NCBI GenBank assembly: GCA_002368175.1
Contig: AP018172.1
Location: 3,966,001 to 4,030,000 of the forward strand
DNA from: Calothrix sp. NIES-2098
Lineage (GTDB): Bacteria; Cyanobacteriota; Cyanobacteriia; Cyanobacteriales; Nostocaceae
Length of the DNA: 64,000 nucleotides
Direction: 5' to 3'
Shown here: positions 17,601 through 25,083 of the stretch, in pieces
Position numbering within the stretch: position 1 is the stretch's first letter
Layout of the letters: every line of letters begins with the position of its first letter
Program-made: the position numbers and the translations under genes
The notes under the pieces: generated by a model
Seen by the model: only the letters and a program-made list of their open reading frames with translations
Database searches by the model: none
Told to the model about the DNA's origin: nothing

Positions 17601-19050
17601 CGCCGATGCCTTGAGTGCCTTAGCTGCGAAACTGCCAGAGGTATTACCAGAAGCACTCATTGCCGCACGCTCGATTAAGTCTAACAAGTGTCGCGCCGAT
17701 GCCTTGAGAGCCTTAGCTGCGAATCTGCCACCAGAGTTGTTAGCAGAAGCACTCACCGCCGCACGCTCGATTCAGGATGAGTATTATCGTGCCTCTGCCT
17801 TGAGTGCCTTAGCTGCGAATCTGCCACCAGAGTTGTTAGCAGAAGCACTCACCGCCGCACGCTCGATTCAGGATGAGTATTATCGTGCCTCTGCCTTGAG
17901 TGCCTTAGCTGCGAATCTGCCAGAGGTATTACCAGAAGCACTCATTACCGCACGCTCGATTAAGTCTAACAAGTGTCGCGCCGATGCCTTGAGAGCCTTA
18001 GCTGCGAATCTGCCACCAGAGTTGTTAGCAGAAGCACTCACCGCCGCACGCTCGATTAAGTCTAACAAGTATCGCGCCTCTGCCTTGAGAGCCTTAGCTG
18101 CGAATCTGCCACCAGAGTTGTTAGCAGAAGCGCTCACCGCCGCACGCTCGATTAAGTCTAACAAGTATCGCGCCGATGCCTTGCGTGCCTTAGCTGCGAA
18201 TCTGCCGGAGGTATTACCAGAAGCACTCACCGCCGCACGCTCGATTCAGGATGAGTATTATCGCGCCAATACCTTGAGAGCCTTAGCTGCGAATCTGCCG
18301 GAGGTATTACCAGAAGCACTCACCGCCGCACGCTCGATTCAGGATGAGTATTATCGCGCCAATACCTTGAGAGCCTTAGCTGCGAATCTGCCGGAGGTAT
18401 TACCAGAAGCACTCACCGCCGCACGCTCGATTAAGTCTAACAAGTATCGCGCCGATGCCTTGCGTGCCTTAGCAGAGAAACTGCCGGAGGTATTACCAGA
18501 AGCACTCACCGCCGCACGCTCGATTCAGGATGAGTATTATCGTGTCGATGCCTTGAGTGCCTTAGCTGCGAATCTGCCACCAGAGTTGTTAGCAGAAGCA
18601 CTCACCGCCGCACGCTCAATTCAGAATGAGTATTATCGTGCCGATGCCTTGAGTGCCTTAGCTGCGAATCTGCCAGAGGTAGTACCAGAAGCACTCATCG
18701 CCGCACGCTTGATTGAGCCTAACAAGTATCGCGCCGATGCCTTAAGAGCCTTAGCTGCGAATCTGCCACCAGAGTTGTTAGCAGAAGCACTCACCGCCGC
18801 ACGCTTGATTAAGTCTAACAAGTATCGCGCCGATGCCTTGAGTGCCTTAGCTGTAGGTCTGTCACAAATGTCATCTGCCACACTTTTTCCTCTTTGGCAA
18901 GATACACTTCATCAGCTATCTCTTCGCACTCGCCCTAATTTACTACAATCTATCAAGGCATTGTTTCCAGTTATCTTTGCATTAGGTGGTGAAGTTGCAA
19001 TGGCAGAAGTTGCCCATGCGATCGCAGATGTAGGACGATGGTGGAAATAA
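14650..19050 (+). CDS. STAND NTPase: N-terminal domain - NB-ARC - 23 near-identical helical repeats
   Basis: A 1466-residue NLR-like signal-transduction ATPase. Residues 1-150 form a helical/beta domain (CFAAGEFAEDNF, LTKTQIREALNLLKDF, WHFTLKLWS) that I recall from other cyanobacterial STAND proteins. The NB-ARC has Walker A GLGSVGKST (197-205), Walker B LLVVDDAW (Asp277/278), sensor VTTRE, a GYLPLALELAA motif and an LHD (His484-Asp485) in place of MHD. After a linker come 23 tandem repeats of 31 or 32 residues (16684-18858; residues 679-1403) and a unique C-terminal cap ending GRWWK. The repeats differ mainly at a few positions, as expected for a ligand-recognition surface under recombination. 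Target and effector action are unknown; immunity or stress sensing is inferred. Confidence 0.9.
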   Translation: MAREPSKGPLIQKRVKRLLAALLCFAAGEFAEDNFNIEYDWKEEDSANPKLTIKTTLVTLELLTQKDKDPGKLTKTQIREALNLLKDFAKILEDNRIQTQGSDEWHFTLKLWSTDKEKNLKQFDEEWENKRPKKSKELEANYTQDEGVADVPQSKLAIFQAPPLPAHFVERPEYSDDLKTRLLTEDNRTLVITAIHGLGSVGKSTLAAALAVDAEIQTRFCDGILWATLGQQPDVLSLVSGWVQALGDYSFKPTSVEATTNHLRTLLYNKAVLLVVDDAWNTQDAQAFNVGGVRCQVLVTTREGAIADALAASTYSLDIMKPNQAMELLTKKLRREITGAERQLAENLAKGVGYLPLALELAAAEVACGTTWDELLSDIQQEVARLRSFDRPEAEEITDEASLKRLSLTASLNLSVKRMPQEKQQHFAWLGVLPEDVNINKMIAATLWAMDERDAAKTLQYLRNKALLLTGVPLADGTPTYRLHDLFHDLACNLLTATPQPKRIGDLPGLGLNLADAHAALWEKYRQKTQNNLWHTLPNDGYIHQRLVWHLEKAGRVEEIHSLLHEESATGNNGWFEVREKLGQTGGYITDISRAWELAEAIWDESSLPQVVGWQCRYALITASVNSLATKLPVKLLMALVKNNMWTPEQGLAYAVQNPEAKEKVTAIAELVNYLPPNLEKLALSEALTAARSIQDEYYRADALSALAANLPPELLAEALTAARSIQDEYYRACALSALAANLPEVLPEALTATRSIQDEYYRADALSVLAANLPPELLAEALTAARLVQDEYYRASALSALAANLPPELLAEALTAARSIQDEYYRACALSALAANLPPELLAEALTAARSIQDEYYRASALSALAANLPEVSPEALTTARLIQDEYNRADALSALAEKLPEVLPEALTAARLIQDEYNRADALSTLAAKLPEVLPEALTAARLIQDEYNRADTLRALAANLPPELLAEALTAARSIKSNKYRADALSALAAKLPEVLPEALIAARSIKSNKCRADALRALAANLPPELLAEALTAARSIQDEYYRASALSALAANLPPELLAEALTAARSIQDEYYRASALSALAANLPEVLPEALITARSIKSNKCRADALRALAANLPPELLAEALTAARSIKSNKYRASALRALAANLPPELLAEALTAARSIKSNKYRADALRALAANLPEVLPEALTAARSIQDEYYRANTLRALAANLPEVLPEALTAARSIQDEYYRANTLRALAANLPEVLPEALTAARSIKSNKYRADALRALAEKLPEVLPEALTAARSIQDEYYRVDALSALAANLPPELLAEALTAARSIQNEYYRADALSALAANLPEVVPEALIAARLIEPNKYRADALRALAANLPPELLAEALTAARLIKSNKYRADALSALAVGLSQMSSATLFPLWQDTLHQLSLRTRPNLLQSIKALFPVIFALGGEVAMAEVAHAIADVGRWWK
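16684..18858 (+). repeat. Coding tandem array: 23 repeats of 93 or 96 bp
   Basis: Twelve 96-bp and eleven 93-bp units add up exactly to 2175 bp. The long type begins LPPELLAEALTAAR, the short type LPEVLPEALTAAR. Each carries either an IQDEYYR or an IKSNKYR cassette. Units 17 and 18 (18202-18294, 18295-18387) are identical as read, as are units 12 and 13. This points to recent duplication or gene conversion. Because both lengths are multiples of three, long antisense reading frames arise; these are not genes. Confidence 0.95.
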
Positions 19051-19119
19051 TTCGTAATTGAAAGCACTCTATCTGTTCTAAAGTGCGATCGCCCAAATTT
19101 ATTGTTTTAACACTACACT

Positions 19120-19245
19120 AAGCGTAGGCATCACCTACCAAACGACCCTCAATTATCTGCCAATGCTCGTAATGCGATCGCAGATTCAGGTAACATCCTA
19201 TATTTAAGCGTGGTCAGCGCTTGAGAAATCATCAAACTACCCAGT
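19120..19245 (+). pseudogene. Remnant of a PIN-domain (VapC-like) toxin gene
   Basis: The plus-strand frame reads LPNDPQLSANARNAI, then ADSGNILYLSVVSA, a stop (TGA at 19222-19224), then EIIKL. This matches the middle of VapC-type PIN ribonucleases, where the segment is normally DPxLSxxAxxAI-N-LYLSVVSAWEIxIK. The stop falls exactly where Trp (TGG) is expected, consistent with one G-to-A change. The start, the first catalytic Asp and the C-terminal half are missing, and no antitoxin gene is adjacent. Confidence 0.55.
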
Positions 19246-19343
19246 ATTCTGTTCAAATTATATAGTAAAGGCGATCGCACTCTCTGTCTCTACAAAACTG
19301 CGATGTCTACGACAAGCTGATGCTGCGTCTACGCAAAATCACC

Positions 19344-19570
19344 TCATCCATAGAGAACGCGATCGCATTTGTGACCAACCTGATCGGGTTGTTTATTAAC
19401 GAGTACTCATCCATAGAGAACGCGATCGCATTTGTGACCAACCTGATCGGGTTGTTTATTAACGAGTACTCATCCATAGAGAACGCGATCGCATTTGTGA
19501 CCAACCTGATCGGGTTGTTTATCAATGAGATCTCATTCATACAGAACCAGATCTCATTTGTAACCAACGA
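19344..19570. repeat. 63-bp tandem repeat with 21-bp sub-periodicity
   Basis: Three copies of a 63-bp unit (19344-19406, 19407-19469, 19470-19532; the third diverges at its end) are followed by degenerate units to about 19570. Each unit contains a HIP1 octamer and three 21-bp subunits. Translated on the plus strand it gives heptads such as AIAFVTN, LIGLFIN and EYSSIEN. Both strands are open across it, and the flanking translation is not protein-like, so I treat it as non-coding. Confidence 0.75.
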
Positions 19571-19607
19571 GTTGATTTTTTGCGTCAGACTAAGTAACCG
19601 CGCAATA

Positions 19608-19675
19608 ATTAATTACAGTCATTGCGATTGCTTCATTTCGCTTCGCTACATTCGCAATGACATTGTGTAATTAAT
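19608..19675. repeat. Short palindromic dispersed repeat
   Basis: Nested perfect inverted repeats: ATTAATTACA (19608-19617) with TGTAATTAAT (19666-19675), and GTCATTGCGA (19618-19627) with TCGCAATGAC (19652-19661). The core (TTCGCTTCGCTAC) resembles the small GC-richer palindromes dispersed in Nostoc genomes. No gene is encoded. Confidence 0.65.
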
Positions 19676-19680
19676 AGGAC

Positions 19681-19799
19681 TTATACCAATTCTTTATGAA
19701 GATGCATATAATTAGCCCACGTAGGTGGGCTTTGTTTGTGTAGCCCCAGGCTTATAGCCTGAGGGCGTTAATGTGCAGCCTCACATAGAATTGGTATTA
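19681..19799. repeat. 119-bp MITE-like element with 11-bp terminal inverted repeats
   Basis: Perfect terminal repeats ATACCAATTCT (19683-19693) and AGAATTGGTAT (19787-19797) enclose two hairpins: AGCCCAC/GTGGGCT (19714-19731, followed by a T-rich stretch) and CAGGCT/AGCCTG (19747-19761). The TATACCAATT end also occurs near 4914, so this end sequence appears to be dispersed. Confidence 0.65.
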
Positions 19800-20019
19800 C
19801 GCAACTGGCACATTGCGATCGCTATAGATTACGCATAATTACAGAATTATATTTCTAAATATTGTAAAAAAAAAGCCAAATATTTGTGATTTTCCCTGAG
19901 CCTTAATGCGGCTGTTTTAAGACAAGCTAACAGTAGCAGTGGCGTAAATTCAAAATTCAGAATTAAGTCGATAAATTTACGCCATGCTGTAGTAAAAAAG
20001 TTCATCAGGAATATTATCG

Positions 20020-20418
20020 ATGACCCTACCCAAACGTTCATCTCGCATCCTCGAAAAAGCTCAAAAAAGAGCTTCTGGACTAGAAGCTATCGATCCGAAT
20101 CTTGATTTTGGCAACTCTAACAGCTTGCAAAATATGCTAGCTCAAATTGAGCAATTACGCAGTAAGCTGCACACTCATAACAGTGCCTTGGCTGTAATTG
20201 ATGCTTCCAGAACTGAGATCGATCAGCTAGAAAAAAGCTTGAGTGTTTTGTGTGAAAATTTGCTGATGTCAGTTGGCGGGAAATACGGAAAAGAAAGCCC
20301 CGAATATGTTATGGCTGGTGGCGTGCTGAAGAGCGATCGCGTCCGCAAAGGCACTATCACCCGGATAAAAACAGTTGCAGAGCAAGCTGCTGTTAAGTCT
20401 AATGAAACTGCTGAGTAA
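20020..20418 (+). CDS. Hypothetical coiled-coil protein
   Basis: A 132-residue soluble, basic protein of unknown function. An AGGA lies about 9 bp upstream of the ATG. Residues 35-85 form a likely coiled coil (NMLAQIEQLRSKLHTHN, IDQLEKSLSVLCENLL). They are followed by a conserved-looking segment GGKYGKESPEYVMAGGV, and a Lys/Arg-rich tail. The protein-like composition and the ribosome-binding site argue that it is real. It stands alone in a repeat-rich region. Confidence 0.65.
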   Translation: MTLPKRSSRILEKAQKRASGLEAIDPNLDFGNSNSLQNMLAQIEQLRSKLHTHNSALAVIDASRTEIDQLEKSLSVLCENLLMSVGGKYGKESPEYVMAGGVLKSDRVRKGTITRIKTVAEQAAVKSNETAE

Positions 20419-20804
20419 CGCTGCGCAGAATTCCCGTTATACCAAATCAAATAATGTTTGCGACAAATCAATAATATTCTAGAGGTCACGGCAGTGCCCA
20501 CCTGTGTCAACTTAAGCTAAAAGCTATATACGGCGCGTGTTGTACAAAAACCCTCGCCCTCATCCCCTCACCCCTTCTCCCCCAGGAGAAGGGGAATTAA
20601 ATCTCTTGCTCCCATCTCTTGGTGGGAGAGGGGCTGGGGGTGAGGGCAGAACGTTGTCGCCAAGCGGGTTTCACGTTAAGTTGACACCAATGAACATTGT
20701 TGTGCCCCTACAATCTGTCGCATTCTTTTTTCAAATTGGTATGAGTTGGGTGCTTGGTTGCGATCGCTCGTCTTGGTCGGACATGAGGCTGCTTTTTAAT
20801 TTAG
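20419..20804. other. Intergenic region with MITE copy 2
   Basis: Nearly half is the MITE-like element at 20501-20692. The remainder has a TTATACCAAAT motif near 20438 and the 3' flank of the minus-strand MFS gene. No gene is visible; plus-strand frames here are MITE translations. Confidence 0.6.
20501..20692. repeat. MITE-like element, copy 2
   Basis: Second copy of the element at 14016-14212, in the same orientation and about as similar along its whole length (shared AAGCTATATACGGCGCGTG, internal double hairpin, and CAAGCGGGTTTCACGTTAAG). The terminal repeats share GTGTCAACTTAA at the left (20504-20515); the right repeat is 20675-20692. The two copies bracket the STAND gene and the repeat-rich interval. 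Confidence 0.8.
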
Positions 20805-22055
20805 CTAATTTTTTGTGCCACTGTGTAGGGCAAAACGGCGTTCAGCGGGTCGTGCCCATATCGTATAGACGGCGTAAGCAGCGATCGCAAATGCTGCCAT
20901 CACACCAGACATAGCGATGACTTTGTCAACACCTTCGGTGAACGCACTGTGTCCATCATAGAGAAAAGCCACTAACCCACTAGCTAGTGAGCCGCCTAGC
21001 ATTTGCAGAAATCCGACTACGGCGGCTGCAACTCCGGCATTTTCTGGTACTGGCTGGATGGCACCATGTATAGCATTCGGTGAAACTATGCCGCGACAAA
21101 AGGTATTCAGCACTAGCAACGGCATGAGGGTAGCAACTTGCGCTGCACTACTCATCGACACAACCACAAGTGCAACAGTGGAAACAACACCAACAATTAA
21201 GCTAACACTGAGTAATCGTGAAGGTGGCACGCCTTGGATACTCAAGCGCCCATTCAGGAATGAACCGACCGTAATTCCGAAGGCGGTGGATGCAAATAGC
21301 CAACCGTAAACTGTAGTTGAGACACCGAAAACCTTGAGCATCACTAGTGGCGATCCGGCAACGTAGGCAAACATACAGCCAAAGTACAGTGCATTGACCA
21401 GGGCATAGCTAAGGCAAATGGGATTGGTGAGAATTTTTCCGTAATTATTGATGAGCCGACGTGGTTTAATTGCATTGACATCGCGCCTCTCTAGAGACTC
21501 ACTCAATCCAAAAGCAACAGCCAGCACGAGCAGTAATCCTCCCACAGCCAGCACACCATAAATTCCTCGCCAACCGACAATTGCCAAAACCCAACCACCA
21601 ATTGTCGGTGCAATCATTGGTGCTACACTCATCACCAAGTTGACGTAAGAAAGTTGCGCCCGTGCTTCCGATCCCTCGAATAAATCGCGGACAATTGCCA
21701 ACGTCACTACCATACCAGCACCAGCACCAGCACCCTGAACTAAACGCCAAGCAATCAAAGTCTCAATCGATGGTGCCACAGCACAGGTTGCACCAGCCAG
21801 TGCAAAGATTCCACAGCCTGCAAGTAAAACTGGTCTGCGTCCATAACGATCTGAAAGCGGGCCAAAACCAAGCTGCGCGATCGCAAAACCAAGCATAAAT
21901 AAACTAAGTGTTAATCCCACCGCCCCTGATGAAGTTCTCAGTGCCGCACCGATCTGAGGAAATGCTGGTAGCCCCATATCGATTGACAAAGGCGGTAGTG
22001 CAGAAAGCGCCCCCAGCAGGATTGTAAAGCCCAGAGATTTGGGTTGAATTCGCAT
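20805..22055 (-). CDS. MFS efflux transporter, Bcr/CflA family
   Basis: A 416-residue, 12-helix proton-driven exporter. The family start is clear: a first helix with LSIDMGLPAFPQI (the acidic residue is typical of Bcr/CflA drug exporters). Then come MFS motif A in loop 2-3 (GPLSDRYGRRPVLL) and motif C (APMIAPTIGGWVLAIVGWR). It is the last gene of a same-strand trio, 113 bp after the TIM-barrel gene. It could export the product of those enzymes or act on antibiotics. A palindrome, AGTTGT-TC-ACAACT (22070-22083), lies just upstream of its start and may be an operator. Confidence 0.9.
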   Translation of the reverse strand: MRIQPKSLGFTILLGALSALPPLSIDMGLPAFPQIGAALRTSSGAVGLTLSLFMLGFAIAQLGFGPLSDRYGRRPVLLAGCGIFALAGATCAVAPSIETLIAWRLVQGAGAGAGMVVTLAIVRDLFEGSEARAQLSYVNLVMSVAPMIAPTIGGWVLAIVGWRGIYGVLAVGGLLLVLAVAFGLSESLERRDVNAIKPRRLINNYGKILTNPICLSYALVNALYFGCMFAYVAGSPLVMLKVFGVSTTVYGWLFASTAFGITVGSFLNGRLSIQGVPPSRLLSVSLIVGVVSTVALVVVSMSSAAQVATLMPLLVLNTFCRGIVSPNAIHGAIQPVPENAGVAAAVVGFLQMLGGSLASGLVAFLYDGHSAFTEGVDKVIAMSGVMAAFAIAAYAVYTIWARPAERRFALHSGTKN

Positions 22056-22168
22056 TTTGTCAGCTTTTTAGTTGTTCACAACTTTGAAGATTAATCCTTC
22101 TGCTCTCTGCGTTTCTTTGGTAATAGTGTTTTGAGTATTTTAACCGATCGAAAAAAGGCGCTTTATCT

Positions 22169-23071
22169 TTAAATCTTACAGATGAGCGATTGTAGAATAG
22201 TTGCACTCATATTTTCGTAAATCTTATTGAATTCATTATGCACTAAACGCAGATAAGCGATCGCTGCCTGCTTGCTGCGATTAGGAACTAGGAAATCCTC
22301 AATGGCGTAATCACCCGAATATCGGTTGCGGTTGAGCAAGCAGATGAGTTCGGGCCAATTTACCATCCCAGTGCCAACAGGTGCCCATTCCCAAGACCAG
22401 CCTTTATTGCTAGAGAACCAAGATATATTTTTCACATGGATGTTATCAATGTGGGAACCGATTAACTTTAGACCAAATTCCCAATCTTCTTTGCCTTCCA
22501 CCATCATATTGGCGGGGTCAAAAGTAATCGCGATACAACCCGGATCGAGGTCGGAGGTTAACAGATAAGCGCTGCTAAAACTACTCATTACCGTTCCCCA
22601 GTGCAATTCCAGTAAGATCTTGACACCTGCTTTGTAAGCTTTGCGTTCGATCTGGCGTAGCTTCTTGTTTAAAGTTTTGATCAATTCCACTGGTTCGCGG
22701 TTAGTGACTTCAAACGAAGGAATGATTTCCTTAACATTAGCAATTTTAGCTACGGATGCACCATAACTTTTAGGCAGAACCAAGCGTGCTTTTGGCACAG
22801 CCATTTTCTGGCAGCATTCAAGCAGTTGGTCTACGGAGCGATCGTCTTCTACAGGTATGTAGGTGTTGAGTACTGGTACTGATAGATTAGCCTGTTGCAA
22901 TTGTTGCTTGATGAAAGTACCTTGAGCGCTCAACTCCTGCAAACTTTTGTGGTAGTCGTCACTGACTCGCAGTTCGATTCCATGATAACCGGATGCTAAA
23001 GCGATTTCCACCACATCTGTAAACGAAAAGTTAGGTAAAGTAGCAGTACATAAATTTAGATTTAGAGACAT
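22169..23071 (-). CDS. Sugar phosphate isomerase/epimerase-like TIM-barrel enzyme
   Basis: A 300-residue xylose-isomerase-like TIM barrel. The likely metal ligands Glu155 (LLELHWG), Asp185 (TFDPANMM), His212 (NIHVKN) and Glu258 (AIEDF) are all present. The frame extends to 23206, but the first 45 codons overlap the preceding gene and lack family character. The ATG at 23071 begins exactly at the first strand (LNLNLCTATLP). It starts 26 bp after the haem-oxygenase-like gene. The superfamily includes isomerases, epimerases and dehydroshikimate dehydratases such as AsbF of petrobactin synthesis, so the reaction cannot be assigned. Confidence 0.8.
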   Translation of the reverse strand: MSLNLNLCTATLPNFSFTDVVEIALASGYHGIELRVSDDYHKSLQELSAQGTFIKQQLQQANLSVPVLNTYIPVEDDRSVDQLLECCQKMAVPKARLVLPKSYGASVAKIANVKEIIPSFEVTNREPVELIKTLNKKLRQIERKAYKAGVKILLELHWGTVMSSFSSAYLLTSDLDPGCIAITFDPANMMVEGKEDWEFGLKLIGSHIDNIHVKNISWFSSNKGWSWEWAPVGTGMVNWPELICLLNRNRYSGDYAIEDFLVPNRSKQAAIAYLRLVHNEFNKIYENMSATILQSLICKI

Positions 23072-23097
23072 TGGTAATTTCTCAATACTGCGTACAA

Positions 23098-23838
23098 CTA
23101 AATCAAGGCCATTTCCTTTTGGAAATGATATATGAGTGGTCGATCGGGATGATTCAGGTTGTACAAAGCATACGCTAATAATTCTTGAGTCCATTGTGTA
23201 AACCAAGCAAACACCAGATTGACTTTTTCAATAGCCTCAGCACGTGTTTGTTCGTCTATTTCGATCTCTGCCAGGATGGCATGGTCGTTTGTCATCGCAT
23301 GACCAGATTCTTTACTAAAATGGAATTCCCCACAGTAGCGTAATTGAATACCTGTTTCTGCTTCAATTTGTTTTGCTAATTTGCCAATCAGGTCAAACAA
23401 AACATTGCCTGTTTCTTCAATAGCTTCAATAATAGCTAGACGTACAATACTCGATGAACTATAAATTAAATGAGCCAGCTTGTGTGATAGTAAACGATTT
23501 ACTGCTGTGCGATCGCCCCAGAAAAACTGTAAAGATTCAGTAGCCGAGATTTTTTCGCGATCGAAGCCCAATTTGATAAAGTCTTCCAAATACCAAGGCC
23601 AGTGATGATCGTCCTCATAGGAATGTTCGTTCACCATCGCCTGATACGGATCTGCGGTTGGTTCTTGGCGCATGACATAGCGATTGAGATCGCCAAAGCT
23701 CATGATAAAAGGAGCCATGCAGGGGTAAAATTCTAGGCGCTGACGAGCTGATAAGGTTTCATCCCGTAAAAAATCAAAAAATGGCAGATGGCTGTACTGT
23801 TTTTTGAGGTTTAAAATGTGACGTAATGTAGCTTTCAT
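23098..23838 (-). CDS. Haem-oxygenase-like (HDO-type) iron-containing redox enzyme, unknown substrate
   Basis: A 246-residue all-helical protein. The pattern of acidic and His residues fits the haem-oxygenase-like diiron oxidase/oxygenase superfamily: Glu71-His72, Glu75, His78-His79 in one helix, Glu141/142 in another, Glu171-His173, then His180 and Asp185-His186. Known relatives (for example UndA, SznF, BesC) use iron and O2 on small amines or fatty acids. I cannot tell the substrate, and a TenA/PqqC-like role is possible. It is first in a trio with a TIM-barrel enzyme and an MFS exporter, next to the iron island. Confidence 0.65.
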   Translation of the reverse strand: MKATLRHILNLKKQYSHLPFFDFLRDETLSARQRLEFYPCMAPFIMSFGDLNRYVMRQEPTADPYQAMVNEHSYEDDHHWPWYLEDFIKLGFDREKISATESLQFFWGDRTAVNRLLSHKLAHLIYSSSSIVRLAIIEAIEETGNVLFDLIGKLAKQIEAETGIQLRYCGEFHFSKESGHAMTNDHAILAEIEIDEQTRAEAIEKVNLVFAWFTQWTQELLAYALYNLNHPDRPLIYHFQKEMALI

Positions 23839-24212
23839 ATTTTCTGTCCTGAGGCTAAAACTATTTATCTCTAGCTAAAGTTGTGTCGCAAATTTTTTTA
23901 AACACTAGAAATAGAGTTGTAATACACATACTGCGGCACTGTATGTAGTGCTTCTCTAATTTTTGTGGCACAACCGTTATTACTAGGTTCTCCTCTGAAT
24001 TTAAAACCGTAAATAGGGATAATTTAAGGAGTTTGATTTTCACAACTCAACGACAAAATAAGGTAACTTAAGCTTAAATAAGAAAATTTAAGGAGAGGTC
24101 ATCTCTGCTCTCACCGGGCAGGCTTTGGTGAAAAATCTGGAAAGTTAAGATCTCAGACTGTAGCTCAATAATTGTAGATGTTATACATCCGCGATCGCAC
24201 GAGCTTTGTTTC
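23839..24212. other. Intergenic region
   Basis: Between the haem-oxygenase-like gene and fecE, both on the minus strand. It must hold the promoter of the trio and the end of the iron-transport operon. It is AT-rich with one HIP1-like site near 24190. I found no clear terminator hairpin and no convincing gene; the 60-codon frame at 23861-24043 looks spurious. Confidence 0.5.
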
Positions 24213-25040
24213 TCAAAGGATGTTTTTACTTTTTCTCCCTACTGGTACGCACATTGGCGTTCCAGAAACCGGATCGGATACAATTCGACATTCCAATCCA
24301 AATACTTCTTTTACTACGTCTTCTGTAATTACTAAATTAGGTTCGCCAACAGCAAAAATTCTACCTTCTTTCACTGCTACTAAATAATCGGCGTAACGGC
24401 AAGCTTGATTCAAATCATGTAACACCATGACAATTGTTCTTTGCTGGTTTTGGTTTAACTCATACAGCAAATCTAAAACTTCTATTTGATGCGCTAAATC
24501 TAAAAAAGTAGTTGGTTCATCTAATAATAATATCTCTGTATCTTGAGCTAATGCCATCGCAATCCAAGCTCGCTGTCGCTGCCCGCCAGAAAGAGTGTCT
24601 AACTCGCGTGCAGCTAGTTCTTGCATTCTGGTAATTTCTAAGGCTATTTCTACTAACCTTTCATCTTCTTTTGACCACTGTTGTAACCAATTCTGATAAG
24701 GAAATCTACCACAAGCTACCAAATCTCGCACGGTTAATCCTTCCGGCGCAACGGGACTTTGAGTAAGAATTCCTAATTTCTTAGCTACTTCTTTTGTTGA
24801 TAACTTAAATATATCTGATGTATTTAAATAAACCGTACCGCTAGAGGGCTTTAATAACCTCGCCAAACCCCGCAATAAAGTAGATTTGCCACAGCCATTT
24901 GCGCCGACTAGGGCAGTGATTTGTCCTTGGGGAATATCTAAGTTTAAATGCTTGATAATAGTTGTATCATCATAAGCTAAAGTCAAATTATTGGCTGAAA
25001 GCTGGTAATCTAGATTGTTTTTGGATAATGATATTGCCAT
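24213..25040 (-). CDS. fecE: Ferric siderophore ABC transporter ATP-binding protein (FecE type)
   Basis: The ATPase of a FecBCDE-type importer (275 aa). It has Walker A GANGCGKST, Q-loop LGILTQSPVAPEG, signature LSGGQRQRAWIAMALAQ, Walker B ILLLDEPTTFLD and switch His (MVLHDLNQACRYAD). The LSGGQRQRAWIAM variant and the DLVACGRFPYQ segment are characteristic of the siderophore/B12/haem subfamily. It lies 43 bp after the fecD-like gene as the last gene of the operon starting at exbB. Iron-siderophore as cargo follows from context. Confidence 0.92.
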   Translation of the reverse strand: MAISLSKNNLDYQLSANNLTLAYDDTTIIKHLNLDIPQGQITALVGANGCGKSTLLRGLARLLKPSSGTVYLNTSDIFKLSTKEVAKKLGILTQSPVAPEGLTVRDLVACGRFPYQNWLQQWSKEDERLVEIALEITRMQELAARELDTLSGGQRQRAWIAMALAQDTEILLLDEPTTFLDLAHQIEVLDLLYELNQNQQRTIVMVLHDLNQACRYADYLVAVKEGRIFAVGEPNLVITEDVVKEVFGLECRIVSDPVSGTPMCVPVGRKSKNIL

Positions 25041-25083
25041 AATTATATTTCAAAAATCTTGATTATTTGTAGGGTGGGCAATG

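Larger units (their letters stand above)
19051..20019. other. Gene-poor, repeat-rich interval
   Basis: About 970 bp between the STAND gene and the next small gene. It contains a PIN-domain relic (19120-19245), a 63-bp tandem array (19344-19570), a short palindromic repeat (19608-19675) and a 119-bp inverted-repeat element (19681-19799), each listed separately, plus several HIP1 octamers. I see no intact gene. Confidence 0.7.

Noticed and set aside
17487..18881. Three antisense frames rich in Ala/Ser (MSASANNSGGRFAAKAL type)
   Set aside because: They mirror the 93/96-bp coding repeats of the STAND gene; repeat lengths divisible by three keep the opposite strand open.
19344..19570. Possible CRISPR array
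   Set aside because: The units are contiguous tandem repeats without unique spacers and no cas genes are nearby.
19307..19670. Reading frames on both strands over the 63-bp repeats
   Set aside because: Open only because the repeat has a period divisible by three; ends translate into non-protein-like sequence and no ribosome-binding site is seen.
23861..24043. 60-codon minus-strand frame upstream of the haem-oxygenase-like gene
   Set aside because: No family resemblance, no ribosome-binding site seen, and it occupies the expected promoter region.
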